64,000 bases of DNA from Pseudomonas lijiangensis (GCF_018968705.1 NZ_CP076668.1:496001-560000); one strand, 5' to 3'; positions 9,827-19,106 are shown, numbered from the stretch's first letter. Program-made: numbers and translations. Notes: generated by a model from the letters alone, not told the origin.

Positions 9827-11026
9827 ATGTCTGGTAATCGCGGTGTGGTGTATCTCGGCGCTGGCAAGGTCGAGGTGCAAACAATTCCTTTCCCGAAAAT
9901 GCAGGATCCAAGGGGCAAGCGCATCGAACACGGAGTCATTCTGCGCGTTGTTTCCACCAACATCTGCGGCTCGGACCAGCACATGGTTCGCGGTCGTACC
10001 ACTGCCCAGACCGGCCTGGTGCTCGGTCATGAAATTACTGGCGAAGTGCTCGAAGCCGGGCGCGATGTCGAAAACCTCAAGGTCGGTGATCTGGTTTCGG
10101 TGCCGTTCAACGTGGCGTGCGGTCGTTGCCGCAGTTGCAAGGAGCAGCACACCGGCGTCTGCCTGAGCGTCAACCCGGCGCGTGCCGGTGGGGCTTATGG
10201 TTATGTCGACATGGGCGACTGGGTCGGCGGGCAGGCGGAATACGTGCTGGTGCCTTACGCCGATTTCAACCTGCTGAAACTGCCTGACCGCGATGCGGCC
10301 ATGGAGAAGATTCGCGACCTGACCTGCCTCTCCGACATTCTGCCAACCGGTTATCACGGCGCAGTGACTGCGGGCGTCGGTCCGGGCAGTACCGTGTACG
10401 TCGCTGGTGCCGGACCTGTCGGTCTGGCGGCTGCGGCTTCGGCCCGCTTGCTGGGTGCTGCGGTGGTGATCGTCGGCGATGTGAACCCGACGCGTCTGGT
10501 TCACGCCAAGGCTCAGGGTTTCGAGATCGCCGACCTGTCGCTGGATACTCCACTTCACGAACAGATTGCTGCGCTGCTGGGCGAGCCGGAAGTGGATTGC
10601 GCCATCGATGCCGTGGGCTTTGAAGCGCGTGGCCATGGTCATGCGGGTGCGCAGTCCGAAGCGCCGGCCACGGTGCTCAACTCGTTGATGGGCGTGGTGC
10701 GGGTTGCCGGCAAGATCGGTATCCCCGGCCTGTATGTCACCGAAGATCCGGGCGCTGTGGATGCTGCAGCGAAAATGGGCAGCCTGAGCATTCGCTTCGG
10801 CCTGGGCTGGGCCAAATCCCACAGCTTCCATACCGGCCAGACCCCGGTCATGAAGTACAACCGCCAATTGATGCAGGCCATCATGTGGGACCGTATCAAG
10901 ATCGCCGATGTGGTGGGTGTCGAAGTCATCAGCCTGGATGACGCGCCACGTGGCTACGGCGAGTTCGATGCGGGCGTACCGAAGAAATTCGTGATCGACC
11001 CGCACAAACTGTTCAGCGCAGCGTAA
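9827..11026 (+). CDS. fdhA: Glutathione-independent formaldehyde dehydrogenase
   Basis: A 399-residue zinc- and NAD-dependent medium-chain dehydrogenase that oxidises formaldehyde to formate. The catalytic zinc segment TNICGSDQHM is near residue 47 and GHEITGEVLEAG follows. A structural zinc lobe has CGRCRSCKEQHTGVC, and the NAD fold shows VYVAGAGPVGLAAAASARLLG. ATG 9827 (MSGNRGVVYLG) is the family start with GAGGTG upstream. It ends the glyA-sox run and removes formaldehyde formed when the sarcosine methyl group is not captured by folate. Confidence 0.95.
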   Translation: MSGNRGVVYLGAGKVEVQTIPFPKMQDPRGKRIEHGVILRVVSTNICGSDQHMVRGRTTAQTGLVLGHEITGEVLEAGRDVENLKVGDLVSVPFNVACGRCRSCKEQHTGVCLSVNPARAGGAYGYVDMGDWVGGQAEYVLVPYADFNLLKLPDRDAAMEKIRDLTCLSDILPTGYHGAVTAGVGPGSTVYVAGAGPVGLAAAASARLLGAAVVIVGDVNPTRLVHAKAQGFEIADLSLDTPLHEQIAALLGEPEVDCAIDAVGFEARGHGHAGAQSEAPATVLNSLMGVVRVAGKIGIPGLYVTEDPGAVDAAAKMGSLSIRFGLGWAKSHSFHTGQTPVMKYNRQLMQAIMWDRIKIADVVGVEVISLDDAPRGYGEFDAGVPKKFVIDPHKLFSAA

Positions 11027-11030
11027 GCCT

Positions 11031-11081
11031 GTCGCGGCCAAGGCCCCTCCACAATCCCGTGGGAGGGGCCTTGGCCGCGAC
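11031..11081. terminator. 20-bp-stem hairpin after fdhA
   Basis: Perfect 20-bp arms (11031-11050, 11062-11081), reading GTCGCGGCCAAGGCCCCTCC and its complement, flank an 11-base loop four bases after the fdhA stop. Only a short CTTTG follows. It resembles the GGCC-rich REP hairpins of the genus and may act as the operon end, or simply be a REP-like repeat. Confidence 0.6.
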
Positions 11082-11206
11082 TTTGCACGTCCGTTTCGGA
11101 AAGAACCACCCTCCAGCCGTTACATCCGGGAACAAGGTCTGCATCCTCCAGTCAAACCGTCTGTTTTACCATCCACCGATGGTTTCGGTTCTAGAGGTTG
11201 ACTGTA

Positions 11207-11773
11207 ATGAACACTGTTCGCGGTATGGCACTTGCTACATTGATGGCCCTGGCGGCAAGCCCGGCTTTTGCGTTCAATCTGAATGACGCAGCCAATGCGG
11301 TTTCCAACGCCACAGGCGGTAATCAGAAAGCCACGGCGGCACCTGAGGCTGCCGGCCTGCTAAATACCCTCGGTACACAACTGAATGTCACCCCCGAACA
11401 GGCTGTTGGCGGTACGGGCGCTTTACTTGGGCTGGCGAAGAACAAACTCACCGGCCCCGATTACTCCCAACTCACCAAATCCGTTCCGGGCCTCGATCAA
11501 CTGTCTGGGCTTTCCGCGTTGAATACGCTGGGTGACGGCGGGCTTGGTGCCTTGCTGGGCGGCAGCGGAAAATCGGGAAACAGTTCGGCGCTCGGCAGTG
11601 CGTTGGGCAATGTGCAGAACATGGATGACGTGAACAACGCATTCAAGGCGCTGGGCATGGACAGCAGCATGGTCAGCCAGTTTGTGCCGGTGATCCTGCA
11701 ATACCTCGGCCAGCAAGGCGCCAGCGGCTCCGCATTGCAGAGCCTGAGCGGCTTATGGGGTGCCGGTAGCTGA
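11207..11773 (+). CDS. Secreted DUF2780 family protein
   Basis: A 188-residue exported protein. The N-terminus MNTVRGMALATLMALAASPAFAF is a clear signal peptide with an Ala-X-Ala cleavage site. The mature part is rich in Gly, Ala, Leu and Asn (LLNTLGTQLNVTPEQAVGGTGALLGLAKNKL…) as in DUF2780 proteins of unknown role. ATG 11207 follows TAGAGGT; an in-frame TTG three codons upstream is less likely. The last 21 bases overlap, tail to tail, with the acyltransferase gene on the other strand. Confidence 0.8.
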   Translation: MNTVRGMALATLMALAASPAFAFNLNDAANAVSNATGGNQKATAAPEAAGLLNTLGTQLNVTPEQAVGGTGALLGLAKNKLTGPDYSQLTKSVPGLDQLSGLSALNTLGDGGLGALLGGSGKSGNSSALGSALGNVQNMDDVNNAFKALGMDSSMVSQFVPVILQYLGQQGASGSALQSLSGLWGAGS

Positions 11774-12652
11774 TTCGTTACGCAAGGCGCTGATATGGGT
11801 GTCCTTTTCGATCCAGAGCTGGTTGACCCAGTTCTGGATCCGCTCGCGAAACAGCGGATCGTTCTCGTAGTCGCCCTGCCACAGCGCGGGGTCCAGTTCC
11901 CGGGTCTTGATGTCGACGATCACCTTCGGCACTCGCCCGCACAGCATGTCCCAGAACCCCGGAATCCTTGAGCCGGGATACACCACCGTCACATCCAGAA
12001 TCGCATCCAGTTGTTCACCCATGGCAGCCAGCACGAACGCCACGCCTCCGGCCTTTGGCTTGAGCAGGTTCTGGTAGGGCGATGCCTGGGCCGCATGCTT
12101 GGCTTTTGTGAAGCGTGTGCCTTCCAGATAGTTGACGATGGTCACCGGCTGGCGCTTGAACAGTTCGCAGGCGGCCTTGGTGATTTCCAGATCCTTGCCC
12201 TTGAGTTCCGGGTGCTTTGCCAGGAACGCCTTGCTGTAGCGCTTCATGAACGGGTAATCCAGTCCCCACCAGGCCAGCCCCAGGAACGGCACCCAGATCA
12301 GTTCCTTTTTCAGGAAGAACTTGAAGAACGGTGTACGACGGTTGAGCGCCTGTACAAGGGCCGGTATATCAACCCACGACTGATGGTTGCAGATCAGCAG
12401 GTAGGAGGTATCGCCACGCAGGTCCTCGTGGCCGCGAATCTCCCAGCGGGTCGGAGTGAATGCGCCGAAGATGTATTTGTTGATGTGCGCCCAGGTTTCC
12501 GCAAACCACATCACCGCCGCCGAGCAGTGATCACGCATGTGCCCCTGAAACAGCAGTTTGAGCAGGGCGCAAACCAATAGCGGGCCGATCAGCACGAGGG
12601 TGTTGATCAACAGCAGAAGGGTGACGAAACAGCCACAAAGCACTCGACGCAT
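11753..12652 (-). CDS. Membrane-bound 1-acylglycerol-3-phosphate acyltransferase-like protein (PlsC/YihG type)
   Basis: A 299-residue inner-membrane acyltransferase. An N-terminal hydrophobic segment (LCGCFVTLLLLINTLVLIGPLLV) anchors it. The HX4D catalytic motif is NHQSWVD and the glycerol-phosphate-binding block is EGTRF. This subfamily resembles E. coli YihG, which contributes unsaturated acyl chains to phospholipids; the exact substrate here is inferred. ATG 12652 (MRRVLCG) is chosen because the hydrophobic segment starts there; a start 20 codons upstream is possible. The gene is divergent from the protease gene. Confidence 0.82.
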   Translation of the reverse strand: MRRVLCGCFVTLLLLINTLVLIGPLLVCALLKLLFQGHMRDHCSAAVMWFAETWAHINKYIFGAFTPTRWEIRGHEDLRGDTSYLLICNHQSWVDIPALVQALNRRTPFFKFFLKKELIWVPFLGLAWWGLDYPFMKRYSKAFLAKHPELKGKDLEITKAACELFKRQPVTIVNYLEGTRFTKAKHAAQASPYQNLLKPKAGGVAFVLAAMGEQLDAILDVTVVYPGSRIPGFWDMLCGRVPKVIVDIKTRELDPALWQGDYENDPLFRERIQNWVNQLWIEKDTHISALRNESATGTP

Positions 12653-12837
12653 AAGGTTCTCTTGAGTCTCTTCAAGGTTGGCAATGATAGAGACACTGAT
12701 TTGCCGCGCCAATTACACAGGTGCTTACAAATGTTTCACGCGCTGACGATTATGCTGATCCTGTTCGAACAAACTTCAAGTTTGCTGTCTAAAACCGGGC
12801 GTCAATAAGGCGCTGCCCCCTGCGAGGAACCTGCCAC

Positions 12838-13338
12838 GTGAAACCGATTCTGGCGCTGTTGTCCCTGCTGGCGTTGCCTGTCATGGCCGCCGAACCGACG
12901 CTGTATGGTCGCTATGAAAACATCAAGGTCGCCGAGATCGGCCAGACCTTCAAGGCCAAGATGGACACCGGTGCACTGACAGCATCCCTGTCGGCCAAGG
13001 ACATCGAGTTGTTCCAGCGTGGTGGCGAAGACTGGGTGCGTTTCCGTCTGGCGACCAAGGATGCCGACAATAAAGTCTACGAACACAAGGTTTCGCGTAT
13101 CAGCAAGATCAAGGGCCGCGCCGAGGGCGATGACGACGATGAAACCATCGATTCGGCCAAACGCCCGGTCGTTGATCTTGAACTGTGCCTGGGCAACAAG
13201 AAGCGCACGGTCGAAGTGAACCTGGTGGATCGCAGCCACTTCAACTACCCATTGCTGATCGGCGCCAAGGCCCTGCGCGAGTTCGATGCCGCAGTAAACC
13301 CTGCACGCCGTTATACCGCCGACCAGCCCGATTGCTGA
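12838..13338 (+). CDS. Periplasmic retropepsin-like aspartic protease (ATP-dependent zinc protease family, RimB-like)
   Basis: A 166-residue protein with a short signal peptide (VKPILALLSLLALPVMAAEP). The mature part carries MDTGALTASLSA, the Asp43-Thr-Gly signature of retropepsin-like proteases, and ends in the family pattern FNYPLLIGAKALREF. Annotations call the family ATP-dependent zinc protease, a historical name; a RimB relative clips glutamate tails from a ribosomal protein. With a signal peptide, this member probably acts outside the cytoplasm. The start is GTG 12838, preceded by GCGAGGAACC. Confidence 0.8.
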   Translation: MKPILALLSLLALPVMAAEPTLYGRYENIKVAEIGQTFKAKMDTGALTASLSAKDIELFQRGGEDWVRFRLATKDADNKVYEHKVSRISKIKGRAEGDDDDETIDSAKRPVVDLELCLGNKKRTVEVNLVDRSHFNYPLLIGAKALREFDAAVNPARRYTADQPDC

Positions 13339-13364
13339 TCGACTTCACGGGCTGAAATCGCGAC

Positions 13365-13994
13365 TCAAACGAACGGCTGTGTCGCCAGCATCGAGGGTCG
13401 CTGGCTGACGTCGGCGTACCAGTTGGCCAGTCGCGGATAGCTGCTGCGCCAGCGCAGGTCCGGCTGCCGGAAGTCCAGATAGCCCAGGGCGGCGGCTACG
13501 CTGATGGAGGCTACATCGAAGGATGAGCTGAGTTCGGTAATTGCATCCTGCTCGAAATAGCTCAGGGTTCGTTCGATCTTTTCCTGCTGGTTATCGAGCC
13601 ATTGATCCCAGTGCTTTTCCTGGGGGCGCAGCGCGGTTTCGTAACGGATCAGCAGGGCGGCGTCCATCAGCGCATCGGCCAGGGATGCCAGGGTCAGACG
13701 CCTCCAGCGCGCCGAGCCTTCGCGAGGGATCAGTGGGTTGCCGACATGCTGGTGGTCCAGATAGTCGAGGATCACCCGGCTGTCATGAATGATATTGCCG
13801 TCAGCCAGGCGCAAGGCCGGGATCTTGCCTGCGGGGTTGTCGTCATTGAGTTCGGCAGAAGGGTTGACCGGTGTCAGCAGTGTGGTCTGCAATTGCACGC
13901 GGTCGAGCTGCCCGGTTTCATGAAGCAGAACCACCACCTTGCGGGCGAAAGGAGAGGCGGGGTTGGAATACAGCGTCATGGTCGGTGCTGACAT
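13365..13994 (-). CDS. Glutathione S-transferase family protein
   Basis: A 209-residue cytoplasmic protein. The thioredoxin-fold N-terminal domain shows TLYSNPASPFARKV with the catalytic-type serine, then GKIPALRLADGNIIHDSRVI, the cis-proline and glutathione-binding segments. An all-alpha C-terminal domain follows. The start at 13994 has GAGGAAG five bases ahead. The substrate is unknown. The gene's promoter side faces the IS110 element, whose left end lies about 90 bp upstream of the start codon, so the insertion may alter its expression. Confidence 0.88.
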   Translation of the reverse strand: MSAPTMTLYSNPASPFARKVVVLLHETGQLDRVQLQTTLLTPVNPSAELNDDNPAGKIPALRLADGNIIHDSRVILDYLDHQHVGNPLIPREGSARWRRLTLASLADALMDAALLIRYETALRPQEKHWDQWLDNQQEKIERTLSYFEQDAITELSSSFDVASISVAAALGYLDFRQPDLRWRSSYPRLANWYADVSQRPSMLATQPFV

Positions 13995-14079
13995 GAATCT
14001 TCCTCGGCAGGTACAGATTCATAGATTAGTCAGCGGATTGTTGGTCTGCAATGCTGAACATTTCGCGAATGAATTCGCT

Positions 14080-15246
14080 TGTATGGTAGAGCTTGAAGGG
14101 GTGGTGGGACGAACAATTCGCATCTGACTGCAGCCACAGTACAGACCGTGGGAGACCTCGCCTCACCCCTTCCACCAAAAGCGCCGATAAAGAATGCTTC
14201 GTTCAAGCGACGATAGAAACAAGCCTGCGCCTCTGGGTGAACCCCCTCAAGCCGTAAAACCTTAGCGTGGAGAAGTGCCCATGGCAATGCGCGTTTCGCA
14301 GTCAATCGTGGGCGTGGATGTTGCCAAGATTGAACTCGTTACCTATCAGGCAGACCTGGATCTGCTCACCTCGATAGCCAATGAAAAGCCCGCCATAAAG
14401 CGCTGGCTTAAAACGTTGCCAAGGCCCACCGCCATTGCTGTTGAGGCGACCAATATTTATCACGTCGATCTGGTCGAGCTGGCTTACGAGTCTGGTTTTG
14501 ACGTCTACATCATCGACGGTTTTCAACTGAGCAATTACCGTAAAGGCATTGGTGGTCGTAGCAAAACGGACGCTTCCGATGCTCGGCTTCTGGCCCGTTT
14601 TCTGAAAAACGAAGGCGAAGATCTACGCCCCTGGACCCCGCCTCCAGCCGTCTATGGCAAGCTGCAAAGCCTTCTGCGCCGCAGGGCTTCGCTGGTTCAG
14701 GCCAAAACCAGCCTGACCCAGAGCTGGGCCAATGACGCCAGTTTGAAAGCCGCCTTCGCAGCTTTCCTCAAGTCCATCGAGCGGCTGGACCTGTTGGTCC
14801 AGAAGAAGCTCAAAGAGGTCTTGCGCGAAGCCGGCCTGCTGGAGCAAGTCGCCCGATGCCAAGCTGTCGAAGGCATCGGTTTTCTGACCGCGACCGCTCT
14901 GGTCATGGCTTACAGCCGAGGCGACTTCACGAGTAGCGATTCATACATCGCCTTTTTGGGCATGGACCTGAGGGTGACTGACTCAGGCCAAAAAAATGGC
15001 CGCCGATCCCTGACCAAGCGAGGTTGTTCGGAGATCCGCCGATTGCTGCACAACGCCGCCATGTCCGCGAGCCGATCAAGTGCCTGGAAAGAGTTTTACG
15101 ACCATCATCGCAGCCATGGAAAAGCGACCACACAAGTGCTCGTCATGCTCGCTCGTAAACTCGCTCGGGTGGCATTCGCCCTGATGAAGAATCAGAGCGA
15201 ATATCAAACCAAAGGGTGGGTTATGGCTTGATCACAACCATAGAAT
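14080..15246 (+). mobile_element. IS110-family (IS1111-type) insertion sequence inserted in a REP
   Basis: About 1.17 kb with one transposase gene. Short sub-terminal inverted repeats TATGGT (14082-14087) and ACCATA (15237-15242) lie a few bases in from the inferred ends, as in the IS1111 subgroup. Outside the ends, CGCGAATGAATTCGCT (14064-14079) on the left and CTCCCACA (15247-15254) on the right rejoin into one intact REP of this genome. No longer target duplication is visible; the shared CT could belong to either side. Boundaries are good to a few bases. Confidence 0.82.
14281..15231 (+). CDS. IS110-family transposase
   Basis: A 316-residue DEDD-type recombinase. The RuvC-like N-terminal domain carries D13 (VGVDVAK), E55 (AVEATN), D97 and D100 (KTDASDARLLARF), so all four acidic residues are present. 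The C-terminal Transposase_20 domain includes VEGIGFLTATALV and KRGCSEIRRLLHNAAM with the conserved serine region further on (SASRSS). ATG 14281 is preceded by GTGGAGAAG; a GTG two codons upstream is possible. The frame is intact, so the element may be active. IS110 enzymes are guided by element-encoded bridge RNAs in recently studied members, so the 200-bp upstream part deserves a look. Confidence 0.93.
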   Translation: MAMRVSQSIVGVDVAKIELVTYQADLDLLTSIANEKPAIKRWLKTLPRPTAIAVEATNIYHVDLVELAYESGFDVYIIDGFQLSNYRKGIGGRSKTDASDARLLARFLKNEGEDLRPWTPPPAVYGKLQSLLRRRASLVQAKTSLTQSWANDASLKAAFAAFLKSIERLDLLVQKKLKEVLREAGLLEQVARCQAVEGIGFLTATALVMAYSRGDFTSSDSYIAFLGMDLRVTDSGQKNGRRSLTKRGCSEIRRLLHNAAMSASRSSAWKEFYDHHRSHGKATTQVLVMLARKLARVAFALMKNQSEYQTKGWVMA

Positions 15247-15270
15247 CTCCCACACAGAGCGGATAGGTCA

Positions 15271-15435
15271 TCACCGCCGCTTCATCAACCCCCGAATACT
15301 CAACCCCGCCGCAATCCCCATCCCGATCCAGGCCAGGATGTCCCATCCGTTATCTCCCAGCAGGGCCATGAACAATCCCGTGCCAGTCAGCACTGCAATC
15401 AGGCCGGGCACCGCAAACGTCGAGCCCTTTTTCAT
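15271..15435 (-). CDS. Tiny inner-membrane protein downstream of PepSY gene
   Basis: A 54-residue protein with two likely membrane spans (FAVPGLIAVLTGTGLFMALL and DILAWIGMGIAAGLSI) and a basic tail RGLMKRR. Its ATG overlaps the stop of the PepSY gene (ATGA), so it is translationally coupled and last in the iron-uptake operon. The family is not named by me; a small partner subunit of the PepSY ferrireductase-like protein is an inference from position. Confidence 0.7.
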   Translation of the reverse strand: MKKGSTFAVPGLIAVLTGTGLFMALLGDNGWDILAWIGMGIAAGLSIRGLMKRR

Positions 15436-16538
15436 GGTTTGACCTGCGCCCGACGCCGTACCCACCACAGATAAAGCCCGCTACCCAGCACGATGATGGT
15501 CAGTACATCCAGCGCCGCCCACAGAATCTTCATCGGCATGCCGCCGTAATCACCGAAGTGCAACGGTTGCGACATGCCCAGAGCATCCATGTACCAGGGC
15601 CGTTCGACGATGGCGGTGACCTGCAGGGTCTGGGCGTCGATCAAGACCGGTGTCGCCAGGTGAGCGGTCAGGTGCGTATCGCCCTTGAGGAATACGGCGT
15701 AATGGTGCTCGCTGGAAAAGCGCGTGCCGGGGAATGCGATGAAGTCCGGTTTCATACCCGGCACGGCGGCTTCTGCGATATCCAGCAGGCGTGTGGCAGG
15801 TGCTCGCTGAAGCAGTGACGGGGCGTCGCGGTACGGTTCGATCATGGTCGCCAGAGCATCGTTGCGCCATGAGGCAATCAACAGATCGGCGCAGGCGCTG
15901 ATCACTCCGGTCACACCCACCACCAGCGCCCAGGTCAGGGTCACGACGCCAATCAGGTTATGCAGGTCCAGCCAGCGGGTGCGCGTGGATTTGCCTGCGC
16001 GGACGGTGCCGAACTCGAGCTTGCGCATGAAGGGCGCATACAGCACGGTCCCTGAAACAATCGCGACTACAAACAGCAAGCCCATGAAAGCCAGCAGCAG
16101 TTTGCCGGGCAGCTCTGCATACATATCCACATGCAGGCGCAGCATGACCATCATGAAGCCGCCATTGGCCGATGGCATTTCCTGGGCTTCACCGGTACGG
16201 GCATCCAGAGCGAAGGTGTGGGACGAATTGGGCTCGGTGCCAGCGGTCGCTGCGGTAATTGCCATGACGCCATCGGGATCGTCTTCGTCCCAGCCGAAAT
16301 ACTGCAGCACTTCACCGGGCCGGTGGGCCTCGGCGGCCTGGACCAGTTGTTCAAGATTCAGGCGCGGTGTGTCGGCGGGCATTTCCCGATAGTGCGGGGC
16401 GTCGCCCAGCAGATGGTCGATCTCGTGATGAAAGATCAGCGGCAGGCCGGTCACTGCCAGCATCAGCAGGAACAGTGTGCAGATCAGGCTGCTCCAGGTA
16501 TGGACGATGGACCAGTGGCGCACGGTTTGGCTTTTCAT
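15432..16538 (-). CDS. PepSY-associated transmembrane protein (FoxB-like siderophore iron reductase)
   Basis: A 368-residue inner-membrane protein with four probable spans: near the N-terminus (IVHTWSSLICTLFLLMLAVTG), two in the middle and one near the C-terminus (ILWAALDVLTIIVLGSGLYL). The family fold has PepSY-like periplasmic lobes and conserved His in HHEIDHLL and DLHNLIGVV. In P. aeruginosa a PepSY protein downstream of foxA acts in releasing iron from siderophores; order and family match here. ATG 16538 is chosen; an in-frame TTG four codons upstream is possible. It lies 62 bp after the receptor gene. Confidence 0.83.
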   Translation of the reverse strand: MKSQTVRHWSIVHTWSSLICTLFLLMLAVTGLPLIFHHEIDHLLGDAPHYREMPADTPRLNLEQLVQAAEAHRPGEVLQYFGWDEDDPDGVMAITAATAGTEPNSSHTFALDARTGEAQEMPSANGGFMMVMLRLHVDMYAELPGKLLLAFMGLLFVVAIVSGTVLYAPFMRKLEFGTVRAGKSTRTRWLDLHNLIGVVTLTWALVVGVTGVISACADLLIASWRNDALATMIEPYRDAPSLLQRAPATRLLDIAEAAVPGMKPDFIAFPGTRFSSEHHYAVFLKGDTHLTAHLATPVLIDAQTLQVTAIVERPWYMDALGMSQPLHFGDYGGMPMKILWAALDVLTIIVLGSGLYLWWVRRRAQVKP

Positions 16539-16600
16539 TGCATGTTCCAAAAAGCAAAAGGCCCGCTGACAATCAGAGGGCCTTTGGTAGGGGTGTCAGA

Positions 16601-19018
16601 TCACCACTTGTAATTGACGCTGGCGACGACGTTGCGCTGATCGCCGTAGTAGCACCAGAAACCATCACAGGTTGCCAGGTAGTCCTTGTTGAAAATGTTC
16701 TTGGCGTCCACTGCCACCGAAGCACCTTTCAGGCTGCTGGCCAGACGGCCCAGGTCGTAATGCACCGAAGCGTCGTAAACGGTGTAGGAGCCTACATGGC
16801 CCAGAGCGGTGTTGCTCTGGTTGCCATAAGTGTCACCCACATAACGCACGCCTGCGCCGACACCGAAGCCATCGAGTGCGCCGTTGTGCCAGGTGTAGTC
16901 AGCCCAGGCCGTGGCCTGATTGCGTGGTACTTGCGGGACACGGTTGCCCTTGTCGTCGCCCTTGAGGATTTCGCTGTCGGTGTAGGTATAGGAACTGATC
17001 AGCTTCAGGTTGTCAGTCACGTCCGAAGTGGCTTCAAGCTCCAGGCCACGAACCTTGATCTCGCCGATCTGGCTGGTGATGTTGTTCTCGGTGATCGATA
17101 CGTTCTTCTGGCGCAGGTCGAACACGGCCGCAGTCAGCAGGGTTTTGGAGCCGGGCGGTTGATACTTCAGGCCTGCTTCGTACTGACGGCCTTCGGTGGG
17201 CTTGAACGACTCGGTGGCGCTGACGCCTGCGCCGGTCGCAGGCTGGAACGACTCGGTGTAGGAGATATACGGCGTGAAGCCATTATCGAAGACATAACTC
17301 AAGCCCGCATTGGCGCTGAAGTTCTTGTCGCTCTGGGTGCTGGTCACATCGTTGTTGTTATAGAACTTTGTGCCGGTATGCACCCAGTCTTCACGACCGC
17401 CGAGGGTCAGGCGCCACTTGTCCAGAGAGATCTGGTCCTGTGCATAAAGGCCGGTCTGTTGGGTTTTCTGGTTGTAGTCGTACAGTGACGAATAGAGCAC
17501 GTTGGAGAAGTCAGCGCCGTACACCGGGCGGTTGACGTTGGTGCCCGGCACGTTGCCAAAGCCATACAGCCACTGATAGTTGGTATTGGAGCGCTGATGG
17601 TCCAGGCCCAGCAATACGGTATGGATCAAGGCGCCGGTCTGGAAGTCGGCCTGGAAGTTGTTGTCCACGGCAAACTGGCTGATGTCTTCGTTGACCACGC
17701 CTGTGGTGCGCCCGATGTTGCCGTCCGCATCGACGGCGGTCGGACCATTGTTGACGCTCAGAGCCTGGAACGACAGATCGCTCTTGGTGTAACGCAGGTT
17801 CTGGCGGAACTGCCAGACATCGTTCAGGCGATGATCGAATGCATAGCCCAGCGCGTAGTAGGTGCGGTCATAGAATTCCCAGTCTGGATCACCCAGGTTC
17901 TTGTGATGGGAAATCCTGCCGCTGGCCGACTCCAGTTTTGTGCCCTGCAAAGGCAGGAACTGGCCGGTGATCCCGGTATCGTCACGGGTGTATTGGGAGA
18001 TGAACGTCAGGTGCGTGTCGTCATCGATATTCCAGGTCACGCTGGGCGCAATGTTGTAGCGCTTGTCCGGGATGTGGTCGATGGCCGAGCCGCTGTCACG
18101 CACGACACCGCTGACGCGATACAGGAACTGGCCGTCTTCGTCGATCTTGCCGGTGCTGTCGAAATTGATCTGCTTGTGTTCGTTATTGCCCACCTGCAGG
18201 CCGACTTCGTTGCTGCTTTCGGCTTGCGGGCGACGGCTGACCATGTCGAGCATGCCGCCTGGAGGCGTCTGGCCGTAGACCGAGGACGACGGGCCGCGCA
18301 GGACCGCGATGCGCTCAAGGTTCCATGGCTCGGGCTTGGGGTTGGCGTAGGAGCCGACCGGCATGGGCAGACCGTCAAGGAACTGGGTCGGGACAAAGCC
18401 GCGAATCCGCAGCCAGTCGTTGCGCGAGTCAGAGCCATAACCGCTGCTGACGACGCCTGCGGTATAGCGCAGGGCATCATTGAGGTTGAGTACGGAGCGA
18501 TCATCCATCTGTTGGCGGGTCACCACCGAGATCGAACGCGGCGCTTCTACGATAGGCGTGTCTGTCTTGCTGCCGGCCGCCGTGCGGGTCGCGGTATAAC
18601 CCGTGACAGGTCCCCATGCGGTTTCACTGTCACCCTGCGAGCCCTGAATGGTGGTTTCCGGCAAGGCCAGTGTCCCTTCCGGTGCGGCTTCCAGGCTGTA
18701 AGTGCCCGCGCTGCTCTGCACCAGTTGCAGACCTGTACCACGCAAGGCCTGACGCATGGCCGCAGTGGCCTCGAACTGACCTTGCACCGGCGCCGACATA
18801 CGACCGCTGACCAGCGATGGGTTGATCGCCAGGGCCAGGCCTGCCTGACTGGCAATCTGATTCAGCGTGGTGGACAGCGCGGCGGCTGGCAGGTTGTAGG
18901 CGCGAACGCTTGAAGCCTGTTCGGCGGCAATCGGCGCGGTGCTCACCAGCGGCGCGCCGAGGGCGATTGCCAATGCCAGCAGGCTGGGACGCATAAGGGT
19001 TTCAAGCGGGCGAGACAT
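16601..19018 (-). CDS. TonB-dependent siderophore receptor with signalling domain (FoxA-like)
   Basis: An 805-residue outer-membrane receptor. A signal peptide (about residues 1-32) is followed by a secretin/TonB N-terminal (STN) signalling domain (RAYNLPAAALSTTLNQIASQ), a plug domain (EAPRSISVVTRQQM, RIRGF, LRGPSSSVYGQTPPGGMLD) and a 22-strand barrel ending in aromatic W. The paired cysteines in the last extracellular region (CDGFWCYYG) occur in ferrichrome/ferrioxamine-type receptors. The STN domain and upstream sigma/anti-sigma pair indicate cell-surface signalling. Ligand assignment to ferrioxamine rests on gene order resembling foxI-foxR-foxA-foxB, so it is tentative. Confidence 0.9.
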   Translation of the reverse strand: MSRPLETLMRPSLLALAIALGAPLVSTAPIAAEQASSVRAYNLPAAALSTTLNQIASQAGLALAINPSLVSGRMSAPVQGQFEATAAMRQALRGTGLQLVQSSAGTYSLEAAPEGTLALPETTIQGSQGDSETAWGPVTGYTATRTAAGSKTDTPIVEAPRSISVVTRQQMDDRSVLNLNDALRYTAGVVSSGYGSDSRNDWLRIRGFVPTQFLDGLPMPVGSYANPKPEPWNLERIAVLRGPSSSVYGQTPPGGMLDMVSRRPQAESSNEVGLQVGNNEHKQINFDSTGKIDEDGQFLYRVSGVVRDSGSAIDHIPDKRYNIAPSVTWNIDDDTHLTFISQYTRDDTGITGQFLPLQGTKLESASGRISHHKNLGDPDWEFYDRTYYALGYAFDHRLNDVWQFRQNLRYTKSDLSFQALSVNNGPTAVDADGNIGRTTGVVNEDISQFAVDNNFQADFQTGALIHTVLLGLDHQRSNTNYQWLYGFGNVPGTNVNRPVYGADFSNVLYSSLYDYNQKTQQTGLYAQDQISLDKWRLTLGGREDWVHTGTKFYNNNDVTSTQSDKNFSANAGLSYVFDNGFTPYISYTESFQPATGAGVSATESFKPTEGRQYEAGLKYQPPGSKTLLTAAVFDLRQKNVSITENNITSQIGEIKVRGLELEATSDVTDNLKLISSYTYTDSEILKGDDKGNRVPQVPRNQATAWADYTWHNGALDGFGVGAGVRYVGDTYGNQSNTALGHVGSYTVYDASVHYDLGRLASSLKGASVAVDAKNIFNKDYLATCDGFWCYYGDQRNVVASVNYKW

Positions 19019-19106
19019 ACAAGGCTCCAGGGCAAACGGTATCTATTGCCTCTCTGCCGCACGAGTCTGAAAAAGTGACAGGGCTGCTGGTAAAAATATT
19101 TCCGGA

